64,000 nucleotides of DNA, taken from assembly GCF_000022025.1 (NCBI RefSeq), contig NC_011886.1, positions 2,304,980-2,368,979 of the forward strand. The letters run 5' to 3'. Position 1 is the stretch's first letter, and each line of letters opens with the position of its first letter. The notes below the pieces were generated by a model. That model did no database searches. It saw nothing but the letters and a program-made list of their open reading frames with translations, and had not been told where the DNA came from. The position numbers and the translations under genes are program-made. Positions 18,824 through 27,558 of this stretch are shown piece by piece. Source of the stretch: Pseudarthrobacter chlorophenolicus A6 (lineage in GTDB: Bacteria; Actinomycetota; Actinomycetes; Actinomycetales; Micrococcaceae).

Positions 18824-19660
18824 GTGTCAAAAAATTTCACCACCGCCCGTCACCGCGCTACTCCGGCCGGCTCCATCGCTCTGCAGGGCCTGGCCGTGAC
18901 GGCCAAGGCCCAGGCGCGGACCTTTGGACGCCCGGCACTCGCGGTAGCCGCAGCATCGGGCATTGCGTTCGGCGTCGGAGCTCCGGCACATGCAGGCGTG
19001 ACCGGCCCGGACAGCACCGAAACCACTAACGTCCAGGCGTACTCGGCTCCTGCCGCGCCCGTAGCCGCCGCTGCCGGCAACGTCCACACGGTTGTTTCCG
19101 GTGACACCCTCGGCGCCATTGCGTCCGCCTACGGGGTTGGCCTGAACGACGTACTGGCAGCCAACGGCCTCGACGTTTCCTCGATCATCTACCCCGGTGA
19201 CCAGATCGCCATCCCCGGCGCCGGCTACGCAGCTCCGGCTGCCCCGGCTGTCGCTCCGGCCGCCGCACCGGTCCAGACCGCAAGCGCCGCCGCTCCGGCC
19301 AACACCGGCATGAACCTCGGCTACGCCTCCGCGACGCCTGTTGCCACCGGCTCGGGTACCGGCGCTGCCATCCTCGCCAACGCCTACGGCCAGGTGGGCG
19401 TGACCCAGGACTGCACCGCCATGGTGGAGAAGGCCCTGCGCGCAGTCGGCAAGTCAGTCGGCGACCTGGCTCCCGGCCAGTTCTACCAGTACGGCACCGT
19501 GGTGGGCACCCCCGCCCCGGGTGACCTGGTGATCTCTGCCGGCCACGTGGGCGTGTACGCCGGTGACGGCCAGATGGTCAGCGGCGGCGTCAACGGCAGC
19601 CAGACCCAGGTGCACTCCGTCAGCTGGGTTGGTGCAGCCTCGTACGTACGGGTCGCATAG
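18824..19660 (+). CDS. Secreted LysM and NlpC/P60 domain cell-wall hydrolase
   Basis: A 278-residue exported protein. A basic leader and a hydrophobic run (ALAVAAASGIAFGVGAPAHA) form the signal peptide; then comes one LysM motif (HTVVSGDTLGAIASAYGVG to YPGDQIAIPG), an Ala/Pro linker, and an NlpC/P60 domain with the catalytic Cys in VTQDCTAMVEKAL and the His in ISAGHVGVYAG. It cuts peptide stems of peptidoglycan. GTG 18824 is the start, 9 nt after GGGAGAGG. A c-di-AMP riboswitch controls it, and a strong terminator ends it. Confidence 0.95.
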   Translation: MSKNFTTARHRATPAGSIALQGLAVTAKAQARTFGRPALAVAAASGIAFGVGAPAHAGVTGPDSTETTNVQAYSAPAAPVAAAAGNVHTVVSGDTLGAIASAYGVGLNDVLAANGLDVSSIIYPGDQIAIPGAGYAAPAAPAVAPAAAPVQTASAAAPANTGMNLGYASATPVATGSGTGAAILANAYGQVGVTQDCTAMVEKALRAVGKSVGDLAPGQFYQYGTVVGTPAPGDLVISAGHVGVYAGDGQMVSGGVNGSQTQVHSVSWVGAASYVRVA

Positions 19661-19697
19661 CCTGCTGGGCACGTAGCCTCCAGCGCATAGAGCTGCA

Positions 19698-19737
19698 AAA
19701 AGGGCGGCAGCCGGGATATCCCGGCTGCCGCCCTTTT
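19698..19737. terminator. Bidirectional Rho-independent terminator
   Basis: A perfect 40-bp palindrome centred on GATATC: A4 then GGGCGGCAGCCGGG on the left and the complement followed by T4 on the right. It separates the convergent LysM/NlpC gene and selO and has a T-run for both directions. Confidence 0.95.
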
Positions 19738-19769
19738 GCTTCGTTGCGTGCCCGCTCCGTTTCCAGGCT

Positions 19770-21245
19770 TCAGGTGCCGCAGAAGGTCATGTACGTCCCG
19801 AAGTCCTCCGGGGCGCCTTGGGTGTACCGCTCCAGGCCCGGGCGTTCGCTGTAGGGCGCCGAAACCGCTTCGAGGAGTCGGTGCAGTGGGTCCAGGTCCC
19901 CGCCCGTAGCCGCGGCCAGTGCCTCTTCGACGAGGTGGTTGCGCGGAATGTAGGCGGGATTGGTGCGGTCCATCAGCCCGGCATCCGGCGCCAGGTCCTG
20001 CCAGCGTTCGGCCCAGGCATCGTATGCGGCAAGGTCCATGACCATCCCCCGTACAGGCCGGCTGTCACCCCGGGCGGCCTTGGCCAGGTTCCTGAAGAAG
20101 AGTGTGTAGTCCACGGACCCATCCTTGAGGATGCCTGTGACACCGTCCACCAGGTCCTGGACTTCCGCGCCTGCCGCCGCTTCCGGCTCCCCCGCAGCAA
20201 GCCCCAGCTTGGTGGCCATACCGCCGGACCACGCGGCACTGTACTGCCGCCGGAAGCCACCCAGCGCCTCCACGGCCACGGGAACCGCAGCCTCCTGGTC
20301 TTCGTCGATGAGCGGAAGCATCGCTTCCGCGAGCCTGGCCAGGTTCCATTCGGCCATGACCGGCTGGTTGGCGTACGCGTACCGGCCGCCGACGTCGATG
20401 GAGCTGTACACAGCGGCCGGGTTGAATGCGTCGATGAAGGCACAGGGACCGTAATCGATCGTTTCGCCGGAGATGGTCATGTTGTCTGTATTCATCACGC
20501 CATGGACGAACCCCACCAGCATCCACTGCGCCACGAGCGAGGCCTGCGCCGCCACCACGGCCCGGTACAGCGCGAGGTAGGGGTTCTCCGCCGCGGCGGC
20601 TTCCGGATAGTGGCGGCTGATGGCGTGGTCTGCCAGCCGCCGCAGGAGCTCTGTGTTTTCCGTGACCCGGGCATACTGGAAACTGCCCACCCGAAGGTGG
20701 CTGCCGGCCACGCGCGCCAGCACGGCGCCGGGCAGCATGTCATCCCGGCGCACCTGCCGTCCGGTAGCCACGACCGCAAGGGAGCGGGTGGTGGGGATGC
20801 CGAGGGCGTGCATGGCCTCGCTGACTATGTATTCGCGGAGCATGGGCCCCACGACGGCACGGCCGTCACCGGCGCGGGCGAACGGCGTGCGGCCCGAACC
20901 TTTCAGGTGCAGGTCCCTCAACCTTCCGCGGGAATCCTGAAGCTCTCCGAGCAGCAGAGCGCGGCCGTCACCGAGGAGGGGCGAGTAGCCGCCGAACTGG
21001 TGCCCGGCGTAGGCCTGGGCCACGGGCGTGGCACCGTCAGGGACGTGGTTGCCCAGCAGGAACCGGACGCCCTCCTCCGAGCTCAGGTACTCCGGGTCGA
21101 GTCCCAGTTCCGCAGCGAGAGGTCCGTTGAGTACCAGGAGCTTGGGGTCCGGGGCCTCCTCCGCCTCCCACGGCACCGCCAGCTCATTGAGTTCGCGGGC
21201 GAAGCGGCCACCCAGGGCAACAGTCGATTCTGCAGCAGCAGTCAT
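19770..21245 (-). CDS. selO: Protein adenylyltransferase SelO (YdiU family)
   Basis: A pseudokinase-fold enzyme that transfers AMP to hydroxyl residues of proteins, linked to redox stress. The 491-residue protein shows [35 protein letters not shown], the [11 protein letters not shown] loop and [11 protein letters not shown] (metal-binding DYG). It ends in TFCGT, with the near-terminal cysteine that in eukaryotic homologues is selenocysteine. Monocistronic, bounded by the terminator and RNase Z. Confidence 0.95.
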   Translation of the reverse strand: MTAAAESTVALGGRFARELNELAVPWEAEEAPDPKLLVLNGPLAAELGLDPEYLSSEEGVRFLLGNHVPDGATPVAQAYAGHQFGGYSPLLGDGRALLLGELQDSRGRLRDLHLKGSGRTPFARAGDGRAVVGPMLREYIVSEAMHALGIPTTRSLAVVATGRQVRRDDMLPGAVLARVAGSHLRVGSFQYARVTENTELLRRLADHAISRHYPEAAAAENPYLALYRAVVAAQASLVAQWMLVGFVHGVMNTDNMTISGETIDYGPCAFIDAFNPAAVYSSIDVGGRYAYANQPVMAEWNLARLAEAMLPLIDEDQEAAVPVAVEALGGFRRQYSAAWSGGMATKLGLAAGEPEAAAGAEVQDLVDGVTGILKDGSVDYTLFFRNLAKAARGDSRPVRGMVMDLAAYDAWAERWQDLAPDAGLMDRTNPAYIPRNHLVEEALAAATGGDLDPLHRLLEAVSAPYSERPGLERYTQGAPEDFGTYMTFCGT

Positions 21246-21270
21246 GGTTTTAACCCTATCCCCGCGGCGG

Positions 21271-22167
21271 TCATTGCGAGCCCCCGCGGCGGTTTGGAAG
21301 GCGGATGCGCTGCAGGTCTTCGGCAGCGATCACGGTGGCACCGTTGGCGCGGGCGGACGCCTGCCGGGCCAAGAGGCTGACATCATTGCCGTACCGGGAC
21401 GAGAAGTGCGTGAGCACCAGCGTCCGGACGCTGCCGCGCCCCGCCAAATCCCCGGCCTGCCCGGCGGTGAGGTGCCGGTATTCCCCCGCCAGCCCGCCGT
21501 CGTCATCGCTGAAGGTGGACTCGGCGACCAGAAGGTCGGCGCCGTCGGCAAGGTCTTCGGCACCATCGCAGGGGGCCGTGTCCATGACGAACGCGAAGCG
21601 CTGCCCGGGGCGCGGAACGCTGACATCGGCGAGTCCGACGCCGGCAAGGGCACCTTCGCGCCGGAGGCGGCCAACGTCCGGCCCCGCGATGCCCGCTGCC
21701 GCAAGGAGGTGGGGCAGGAACGTGCGGCCCCCGGGCTCGGTAAGCCGGTACCCGTACGTTTCGATCCGGTGCTTGAGCGGCCGGATGTGGAGGCCGTCTG
21801 CCACCTCACCGGCGGCGCCGTGGGGATGGAGCTTCAGGTCCAGGCCGGGCGTGCTGACGGAAACCAGGGCCCGCACTACGTCTTCCCCGGCAGCGGGGTA
21901 GTGGAGGTGGACCGGGTGGTTGACGCCGTCCAGCACCATCCGGGACAGCACGCCGGGGAGTCCGAAGCAGTGGTCGCCATGGACATGGGTGAGGCAGATC
22001 CTTGTGACCTGCGTCGCCGAAACTCCGGCATGGATCATCTGGCGCTGCGTCCCCTCACCGGGATCGAAAAGCAGCCCCTCCCCGTCCCAGAGCAGCAGGT
22101 ACCCGTTGTGGTTCCGGGTACGGGTGGGCACCTGCGATGCGGTGCCCAGGACCACCAGTTCACGCAC
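21271..22167 (-). CDS. rnz: Ribonuclease Z (tRNA 3' endonuclease)
   Basis: Removes the 3' trailer of tRNA precursors. The 298-residue metallo-beta-lactamase protein has the zinc motif [14 protein letters not shown], the [13 protein letters not shown] histidine loop, a metal-binding Asp in VMDTAPCD and a late LTHFSSRY. The GTG start at 22167 ([15 protein letters not shown]) is chosen by family alignment; it overlaps the thiol-transferase gene's end by 8 bp. The open frame runs 93 codons further upstream but those residues are the neighbour gene read in another frame. Confidence 0.93.
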   Translation of the reverse strand: MRELVVLGTASQVPTRTRNHNGYLLLWDGEGLLFDPGEGTQRQMIHAGVSATQVTRICLTHVHGDHCFGLPGVLSRMVLDGVNHPVHLHYPAAGEDVVRALVSVSTPGLDLKLHPHGAAGEVADGLHIRPLKHRIETYGYRLTEPGGRTFLPHLLAAAGIAGPDVGRLRREGALAGVGLADVSVPRPGQRFAFVMDTAPCDGAEDLADGADLLVAESTFSDDDGGLAGEYRHLTAGQAGDLAGRGSVRTLVLTHFSSRYGNDVSLLARQASARANGATVIAAEDLQRIRLPNRRGGSQ

Positions 22168-22684
22168 GGCCGCTGCCGTGGCCGCCAGCAGCCAAGCCTT
22201 TCGCGTAGGCCGCCTGGCCCGCGTGCTGAAGGCAGTCGGCGAGGGTACTGACAAGCCGGACGCCGAAGGTGACCGGAGGGTCCCAGGTGGTGTCCACGGT
22301 CCGGTCAAGGTCCTGGTCTGCCAGTTCGCCGAGGACCTGCACGGTCTGCCGGTGGACGGCGTCGTAGTAGTCCCCCAGCAGGCTTGCCGTGGCGCGGACC
22401 GAATCCACCTGCCCACTGGTATGCCCGTAGCCGGTGTCCCGTTCATTCAGCGGAAGGCCGAAGCGGGCAGCAAAACCCCCGTGCGTCCACACCTGCTCGC
22501 GGCCGGCAGCGGAGGCAACCTGGGCGTCCTCCACCCGGGCCAGGTGCCAGACGAGCCAGGCGATGGAATTGCCGGTGCCGTCCGGGCGATGGTGCAGGGC
22601 TTCGTCATCCAGGCCCTCGAGCGTTTCCGCCACGGCATCACTGATGCGCACGAAGGCATCCTGAAGGAGTGCGTTGGATGTCAC
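22160..22684 (-). CDS. DinB family/mycothiol transferase-like protein
   Basis: A 174-residue four-helix protein of the DinB/DUF664 group that includes thiol S-transferases. It shows NSIAWLVWHLARVEDAQV, where the His is a metal ligand, and a second conserved His in ADCLQHAGQAAYAKG, plus an early RISDAVAETLEGL helix. Likely uses mycothiol, in line with the mycoredoxin at 7.5 kb. Its ATG overlaps the stop of the small acidic gene upstream. Confidence 0.88.
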   Translation of the reverse strand: MTSNALLQDAFVRISDAVAETLEGLDDEALHHRPDGTGNSIAWLVWHLARVEDAQVASAAGREQVWTHGGFAARFGLPLNERDTGYGHTSGQVDSVRATASLLGDYYDAVHRQTVQVLGELADQDLDRTVDTTWDPPVTFGVRLVSTLADCLQHAGQAAYAKGLAAGGHGSGRA

Positions 22685-22881
22685 TGGCCGGTTTCATCCT
22701 GCAGCAGCGGGTCTTCCTGCCAGTGGTCCGGATCGTTTTCGGCCGCGCCGGGATAGCTGTCAGGTTCTCCGTGTACGGGATCGAGCTCCTGTGACGCTGC
22801 GCTTCCCGGTGTTTCATCGAGCAGCACGTCATTTTCGTCAACGACTTCCAGGCCATCCTCCGGGACGTTCTGTTCACTCAT
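22681..22881 (-). CDS. Small acidic protein of unknown function
   Basis: A 66-residue, highly acidic and probably disordered protein (MSEQNVPEDG, VVDENDVLLDET, AAENDPDHWQEDPLL). No family recognised. ATG 22881 is preceded by AGGAAAGG; its stop overlaps the next gene (ATGA), so it is the first gene of a coupled run with the DinB-type gene and rnz. Confidence 0.7.
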   Translation of the reverse strand: MSEQNVPEDGLEVVDENDVLLDETPGSAASQELDPVHGEPDSYPGAAENDPDHWQEDPLLQDETGQ

Positions 22882-22900
22882 GCTCACGCCTTTCCTTAGG

Positions 22901-22922
22901 GCTGCACCGGGCCTGGTGCAGC
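22901..22922. repeat. Perfect hairpin upstream of small acidic gene
   Basis: GCTGCACC-GGGCCT-GGTGCAGC is an 8-bp stem with a 6-nt loop, 20 bp upstream of the minus-strand gene at 22881. It may be an operator or leader structure. No T-run follows in either direction. Confidence 0.5.
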
Positions 22923-22994
22923 GTAGAACGGTACCGCCAGACAATAGTAGGCATACTGAGCACTCCTTGGGGTGGGAACTGTCCCCCGATAGCC

Positions 22995-23038
22995 GTGACT
23001 TTCGGCCCTACAGACGGCAGGAGTCCGGCGGCCACCCT
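22995..23038 (+). promoter_or_regulatory. Dos-like box A and candidate -10
   Basis: GTGACTTTCGGCCC (22995-23008) matches the DosR half-consensus GGGACTWWAGTCCC at 11 of 14 positions. A weak -10 candidate, CACCCT (23033-23038), lies 24 nt on. It precedes the stress-protein gene at 23137 by about 130 bp. It is the weakest of the promoter set because its start codon is distant. Confidence 0.5.
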
Positions 23039-23136
23039 TGAAGGCAAGGAGACGTGCTGCTGCCGCGCCACGCCGGGCACGGCCACCGCCTCCCGAGTCC
23101 GCCCATAACTCCACATGAAAGACCAGGAAGCCGGCC

Positions 23137-24003
23137 ATGACATCACGTAAACCGATCGCCGTTGCCACCAATGACTCGGCACAAAGCCAGGCGGCGGTGC
23201 TGTGGGCCGCGCACCGGGCCGAAAAGTCCGGGGTACCGCTGACCGTCCTCCACGTCGTGGACGACCGCTGGGTGGCCGAACCCTATCCCTGGTTCGGGGT
23301 CCTTGAAGAGGCCGGAGACCAACTGCTGAAAACTGCTGCAGGGCGCGTCCGGGGAGCAACACCGGCCACGGTCACCACCCGGCTCCTGACAGGGAGCGTG
23401 GGCGGATCGCTGGCGAAGTATTCGGGCAAGGCGTCGATGCTGGTGATCGGCTCCGGCTCCGGACACCTGGGCGGAACCCTGGCAGACCGGGCCCTGCAGG
23501 TCGCGGCCTCCGCCAAGGTGCCGGTGGCGGTGGTCGGGACCCATGACCTTGCCGGACGGTCCGGGGTGGTGGTCGGAATCGACGGCTCCCGGGAGGCTAC
23601 GAAGGCTGTTGCTTTTGCTGCTGCGGAGGCCGACCGGGAGGGCGACGAACTCACAGTTGTCTATGCCGTCAGGATGCCGGACCCAGTAACGGATGCAGGG
23701 CTGGCCCCGGCCAGCCTGGCCGAGATGGTCTCCGAAGAAGAACGCGTGGTCCTCTCCGAGACGGTGGCGGGCCTCGAAGCGGACTACCCCGACCTGAAAG
23801 TGCACCGGGTGATGGACACGGAACGGGACCCCGTTGACGCGTTGGTCCACGCGGCAAGCGGAGCACGGATGCTGGTGGTGGGAAGCCGCGGCCGCGGCGG
23901 CATCAAGCGGCTGCTGCTGGGTTCCACTGCCCACGGGGTGCTCAAGCACCTCCCCTGCCCCACAGTCATCACACGGATCCAGGCCGGCAAGAACAAGGCC
24001 TGA
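23137..24003 (+). CDS. Tandem universal stress protein (two UspA domains)
   Basis: A 288-residue protein of two UspA domains (about 1-140 and 146-284). The second has the ATP-binding pattern GSRGRG ... GSTAH; the first has GSGSGHLGG. Such proteins bind ATP and aid survival in stress and non-growth states; tandem types are part of the mycobacterial DosR regulon. It closely resembles in design the 288-residue protein at 29998. Dos-like box A lies upstream, and the DUF4389 and next stress-protein genes follow in the same direction. Confidence 0.94.
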   Translation: MTSRKPIAVATNDSAQSQAAVLWAAHRAEKSGVPLTVLHVVDDRWVAEPYPWFGVLEEAGDQLLKTAAGRVRGATPATVTTRLLTGSVGGSLAKYSGKASMLVIGSGSGHLGGTLADRALQVAASAKVPVAVVGTHDLAGRSGVVVGIDGSREATKAVAFAAAEADREGDELTVVYAVRMPDPVTDAGLAPASLAEMVSEEERVVLSETVAGLEADYPDLKVHRVMDTERDPVDALVHAASGARMLVVGSRGRGGIKRLLLGSTAHGVLKHLPCPTVITRIQAGKNKA

Positions 24004-24082
24004 CCTGTGGCGCAATCCGGCCAGGCAAGGGCCGGGTTCCGCAATCCACATTGTCCGCACCATCAGTTCCAGGGGCGACACC

Positions 24083-25627
24083 ATGAGAAAAACCGCAGCA
24101 ATCATCATGCTCATCCTGGGGATCCTCCTTTCGCTGGTAGGCCTCACAGCGCTCGCCGGCGGCGCCGTCGCCATGGCGGTGGGGTCCGCGCAGGGTGACG
24201 GCTTCCTTACCTCCGGAACGGCGCGGCTGTCAGTCGCCTCCCACGCGCTGACCTCTCCCCAGCTCGATGCCATCGGCGAGGGCGTTCCGCCCCGCCTCCC
24301 GTTCGACCTGGGGACCCTGCGGCTGCGGGCGGCCCCGGTGGACCCCGCCAAGGACATCTTCATCGGGATCGCGTCCCGGACCGACGTCGAGAAGTACCTG
24401 TCCGGCGTCTACCATTCTGAACTGCTCGACGTCGAAATGCAGCCGTTCCGGGCCGAGTACCGCGACATACCGGGAACCGCCGTCCCCGCAGCACCTGCCC
24501 GGCAAACATTCTGGGCCGCATCCGCAACCGGCCCCGGCGAACAGGAACTCACGTGGGACCTCGCGGCCGGGAACTGGTCTATTGTCCTGATGAATGCCGA
24601 TGCGAGCGAGGGTGTGGCAGCAACGCTGCAGGCCGGGGCCCGGTCTGAACTGATCCGGCCGGCGGCCACAGGCCTGCTGGCAGGCGGTGCCGTTGCCCTG
24701 GTGGTCGGTGTTCCGCTGCTGGTCTTCGGGGCCATGGGCCTGGGCCGCCACACCGGCCCGCCCACCCGGGAACCAGGCGCACCGAACCCCGGCTACGGAC
24801 CCCGGCCCGGCTACAATCCGCAACCCGGCTATCCGGCGGCACAGCACGGGCACCCACCGCAGCAGCAGGATCAGCACCTTGCCGGACTGGCGGACCGGGC
24901 ACCCTACCCGGCGCGGCTTTCCGGTGAGCTGGACCCAGGGCTCTCCAGGGGCCTGTGGCTGGTCAAGTGGTTCCTGGCGATTCCGCACTTCGTGGTGCTT
25001 GTCTTCCTGTGGTTTGCCTTCGCAGTGACCACAATTGTGGCCGGTTTCGCGATTCTCTTCACCGGCCGCTACCCGAGGGCGCTCTTCAACTTCAACGTCG
25101 GCGTAATGCGCTGGAACTGGAGGGTGGCGTTCTACGCCTATGCCGCCGCCGGCACGGACCGCTATCCGCCCTTCACCCTGGCGCACACCGACTATCCAGC
25201 AGACTTCGACGTGGACTACCCGGAGCGGCTTTCCCGGGGACTGGTACTGGTCAAGTGGTGGCTGCTGGCCATCCCACACCTGCTGATCGTGGCTGCCCTC
25301 GCCGGCACGGCCTGGACGTGGCGGGCGGAAACCACGGATCTGGGAACCACGTATGAGCGCAGCACCGGGATTTCGCTGCTGGGGATCCTGGTCCTGGTTG
25401 CCGTGGTGGCCCTGCTCTTCACCGGCCGCTACCTGCGCCCGCTGTTCGACCTGGTCATGGGCATCAATCGCTGGATCTACCGCGTGATGGCCTACACGGC
25501 GCTGATGCGGGACGAATATCCGCCCTTCCGGCTGGACCAGGGGCCCGGGGAAGCGCCGCCGCAGGCACCGCAACCGGCCGGGCAGGAACTGCCCGTACCT
25601 GGAACGGACGCAACACCCCAGCCCTAG
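24083..25627 (+). CDS. Membrane protein with DUF4389 domains
   Basis: A 514-residue membrane protein. It starts with a TM helix ([21 protein letters not shown]), an exported region of about 170 residues, a second TM pair near residue 200, a Gly/Pro/Tyr-rich linker, then two DUF4389 units, each of the form LSRGLxLVKWxLxxIPH ... LFTGRYxRxLF and RWxxRVxxYxxxxxxxYPPF. Function unknown; the family is common in actinobacterial membranes. ATG 24083 follows AGGGG by 7 nt. It likely belongs to the stress-protein transcript from 23137. Confidence 0.87.
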   Translation: MRKTAAIIMLILGILLSLVGLTALAGGAVAMAVGSAQGDGFLTSGTARLSVASHALTSPQLDAIGEGVPPRLPFDLGTLRLRAAPVDPAKDIFIGIASRTDVEKYLSGVYHSELLDVEMQPFRAEYRDIPGTAVPAAPARQTFWAASATGPGEQELTWDLAAGNWSIVLMNADASEGVAATLQAGARSELIRPAATGLLAGGAVALVVGVPLLVFGAMGLGRHTGPPTREPGAPNPGYGPRPGYNPQPGYPAAQHGHPPQQQDQHLAGLADRAPYPARLSGELDPGLSRGLWLVKWFLAIPHFVVLVFLWFAFAVTTIVAGFAILFTGRYPRALFNFNVGVMRWNWRVAFYAYAAAGTDRYPPFTLAHTDYPADFDVDYPERLSRGLVLVKWWLLAIPHLLIVAALAGTAWTWRAETTDLGTTYERSTGISLLGILVLVAVVALLFTGRYLRPLFDLVMGINRWIYRVMAYTALMRDEYPPFRLDQGPGEAPPQAPQPAGQELPVPGTDATPQP

Positions 25628-25629
25628 CC

Positions 25630-25649
25630 CGTCCTGCCCGGGCAGGACG
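25630..25649. repeat. 20-bp perfect palindrome between stress genes
   Basis: CGTCCTGCCCGGGCAGGACG is perfectly self-complementary. It lies 2 bp past the DUF4389 gene and 34 bp before the next stress-protein gene. Without a T-run it may be a partial terminator, a processing hairpin or an operator. Confidence 0.6.
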
Positions 25650-25683
25650 CCACGTAGGGATTACCGCACCATAAGGAGTTGAG

Positions 25684-26142
25684 ATGGATTCTGCCGGAGC
25701 ACAGTTCGGACGGATCGTGGTGGGAGTGGACGGCTCGGAGGCCTCCATCGAGGCGCTGCGGCAAGCCCAGCGCCTGGCGGTGCCGCTCGGCGCAAAAGTC
25801 GAGGCCCATGCCTATTGGGACTACCCGCAGGCCTACTCCGGCTACATGCTGATGGGCATCGAGGGATTCGAAGAGCGGGCCGGCCAGATCCTCGACGAGT
25901 CGGTCAGGACCGCCTACGGTGACCAAACGCCGTCGAACGTCGTGGCCAACCTTGTCCGCGGACACCCCCGGGATTCACTGATCGAAGCCAGCCGCGACGC
26001 TGACCTGCTGGTGGTGGGCCGGCGCGGGCACGGCGGCTTCGGCGGCCTGCTCCTGGGCTCCGTCAGCTCGGCGCTGGTGGCCCATGCACACTGCCCCGTT
26101 CTGGTGGTGCACACGCCGGAGGCACCCGCGGAATCGGCGTGA
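25684..26142 (+). CDS. Universal stress protein, single domain
   Basis: A 152-residue UspA-domain protein, opening FGRIVVGVDGSEASIEALR and closing with the nucleotide loop VVGRRGHGG ... GSVSSALVAHA. The pattern G-2x-G-9x-G-S is intact. It differs from the tandem proteins by having one domain and a C-terminal VVHTPE extension. ATG 25684 follows AAGGAG. Third gene of the 23.1-26.1 kb set. Confidence 0.93.
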   Translation: MDSAGAQFGRIVVGVDGSEASIEALRQAQRLAVPLGAKVEAHAYWDYPQAYSGYMLMGIEGFEERAGQILDESVRTAYGDQTPSNVVANLVRGHPRDSLIEASRDADLLVVGRRGHGGFGGLLLGSVSSALVAHAHCPVLVVHTPEAPAESA

Positions 26143-26181
26143 CAGCGGCGCGGAACAGGACGCTGCGGAACGCGACACAGG

Positions 26182-26631
26182 TCAACGCCCGCCGTCGGCC
26201 GCTTCCACCCGGGCCGGAACCACCAACACCGGACAGTGCGCATGGCTCACGCAGGCGGAACTCACCGAGCCCGGGACGAAGCCGGCGTGCCCGTGCCGGC
26301 CGACAACCAGAAGCGCAGCTTCCCGGCTGCCGTCGATCAGGAGGTGCGCCGCGCTGCCCCGCAGGAGCCGCCCGCGGATCTCAGAGGGAACCGCCGTTCC
26401 GAACGCATCAGTGAGCGCCTGCTGGAGGGCCTGCTTCGCCGCGAACTCGAATCCGTCGATGCCAACGGCCAGGTACAGCCCGAAACCGGCCGGAACATCC
26501 CAGCACGCCCACGCCTCCACAGCGGCGTCCAGCGGCCCCGCCAACGCATGGGCCGTACGCAGGGCCTGAACCGAGGCGCCCGATCCGTCCACGCCCACAA
26601 TGATCCTGGGCCGCCCCTTGCCGGCTTCCAT
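26182..26631 (-). CDS. Universal stress protein, single domain
   Basis: A 149-residue UspA-domain protein (IIVGVDGSGASVQALR ... VVGRHGHAG ... GSVSSACVSHA). It is divergent from the DevR-like regulator and shares the 231-bp promoter region with it. ATG 26631 is preceded by GGAG. Dos-like box B with a -10 candidate in the minus direction lies 40 bp upstream, implying control by that regulator. Confidence 0.92.
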   Translation of the reverse strand: MEAGKGRPRIIVGVDGSGASVQALRTAHALAGPLDAAVEAWACWDVPAGFGLYLAVGIDGFEFAAKQALQQALTDAFGTAVPSEIRGRLLRGSAAHLLIDGSREAALLVVGRHGHAGFVPGSVSSACVSHAHCPVLVVPARVEAADGGR

Positions 26632-26670
26632 GGCGGGCTCCGTTCCCTTCGCCGATGCACGTCTGTTCCA

Positions 26671-26713
26671 ACACTGCTGATGGAGCAGACGGCCGGGTAG
26701 GGCCTTTGGTCAC
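26671..26713 (-). promoter_or_regulatory. Dos-like box B with -10, stress-protein promoter
   Basis: Read on the minus strand: GTGACCAAAGGCCC (26713-26700), 23 nt, then CAGTGT (26676-26671). The box matches GGGACTWWAGTCCC loosely; the 23-nt gap equals that of five other sites here. An imperfect inverted repeat (26661-26670 with 26681-26690, 9 of 10 paired) surrounds the -10. Confidence 0.55.
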
Positions 26714-26742
26714 CGGGCGGCCGCCACAAGATCAGGCACTTT

Positions 26743-26785
26743 CCGACTTTGGTCCCTTTTATCCGCGGTCAACGGAAGCAAGAAT
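26743..26785 (+). promoter_or_regulatory. Dos-like box C with -10, devR promoter
   Basis: CCGACTTTGGTCCC (26743-26756), 23 nt, then AAGAAT (26780-26785). The box matches the DosR consensus at 11 of 14 positions. It would start a transcript about 70 nt before the regulator's GTG, so the regulator probably controls itself. Confidence 0.65.
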
Positions 26786-26862
26786 GGTGGTGGCCCCTCC
26801 AGGGGGCTGCCCGCACAGCGCAGCGGGTGCAGGCGGGGTCCTTATGAAAATGGGAGCGTAAC

Positions 26863-27543
26863 GTGCAAAGGCTTGAGACTGGCTCGGGGGAAGCTGCAAA
26901 TCCGCAGGAACCGCTTCGCGTCTTCATCCTCGACGACCACGAACTTGTCCGGCAGGGTTTGAAGGACCTGCTGGAAGGTGAAGGGTTCGTGGTGGTGGGC
27001 GAAAGCGGATCGGCCGCCGAGGCCACCCGCCGGATCCCGGCGCTTCGGCCGGACATCTCCATCCTGGACGGCCGCCTGCCGGACGGCACCGGCATCGAGG
27101 TCTGCCGCGACGTCCGTTCCCTCGATCCGCGGCTGAACTGCCTGATCCTGACCAGCTACGACGACGAACAGGCCATCCGGGGAGCCGTCCTCGCCGGAGC
27201 TGCGGGCTACATCCTCAAGCAGATCAAAAGCGATGACCTCCTGGCCGGTATCCGCAAGGCCGCCACCGGCGCTTCCCTGTTTGAGCCCGGGGTGCGGGAA
27301 CGGATTGTCTCCGGGCTGACCCGGACCCCCACGGACCCGAGGATGGAAGGGCTAAGCGCGCAGGAGAAGAAGGTGCTGGCTTTGGTGGGGCAGGGCCTGA
27401 CGAACCGCCAGATCGGCGATGAACTGTTCCTTGCCGAGAAGACCGTCAAGAACTATGTCTCCTCCATCCTGGCCAAGCTCGGCTTCGAACGCCGGACACA
27501 GGCGGCCGTGTTCGTCACCAGGAACAGCCAGGAAGCGCACTGA
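26863..27543 (+). CDS. DevR/DosR-like response regulator (LuxR/NarL family)
   Basis: A 226-residue response regulator. The receiver domain (about 17-135) has the acidic pair in FILDDHEL, the phosphorylation Asp69 in ISILDG, a Thr/Ser in LILTSYDD and Lys in ILKQI. The HTH (about 160-220) is of NarL type: LSAQEKKVLALVGQGLTNRQ ... AEKTVKNYVSSILAKLGF. The KTVKNYVS recognition helix is typical of DevR. GTG 26863 is 6 nt after GGGAG. It is convergent with the DevS-like kinase and autoregulated in all likelihood. Confidence 0.92.
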   Translation: MQRLETGSGEAANPQEPLRVFILDDHELVRQGLKDLLEGEGFVVVGESGSAAEATRRIPALRPDISILDGRLPDGTGIEVCRDVRSLDPRLNCLILTSYDDEQAIRGAVLAGAAGYILKQIKSDDLLAGIRKAATGASLFEPGVRERIVSGLTRTPTDPRMEGLSAQEKKVLALVGQGLTNRQIGDELFLAEKTVKNYVSSILAKLGFERRTQAAVFVTRNSQEAH

Positions 27544-27558
27544 CTTTGCCGGGCACCG

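Noticed and set aside
19818..21380. 520-codon open frame opposite selO
   Set aside because: Shadow of a well-supported gene; no motif.
22965..22990. GGGAACTGTCCC as another Dos-like box
   Set aside because: Spacing is 12 rather than 14 and the core CTWWAG is missing.
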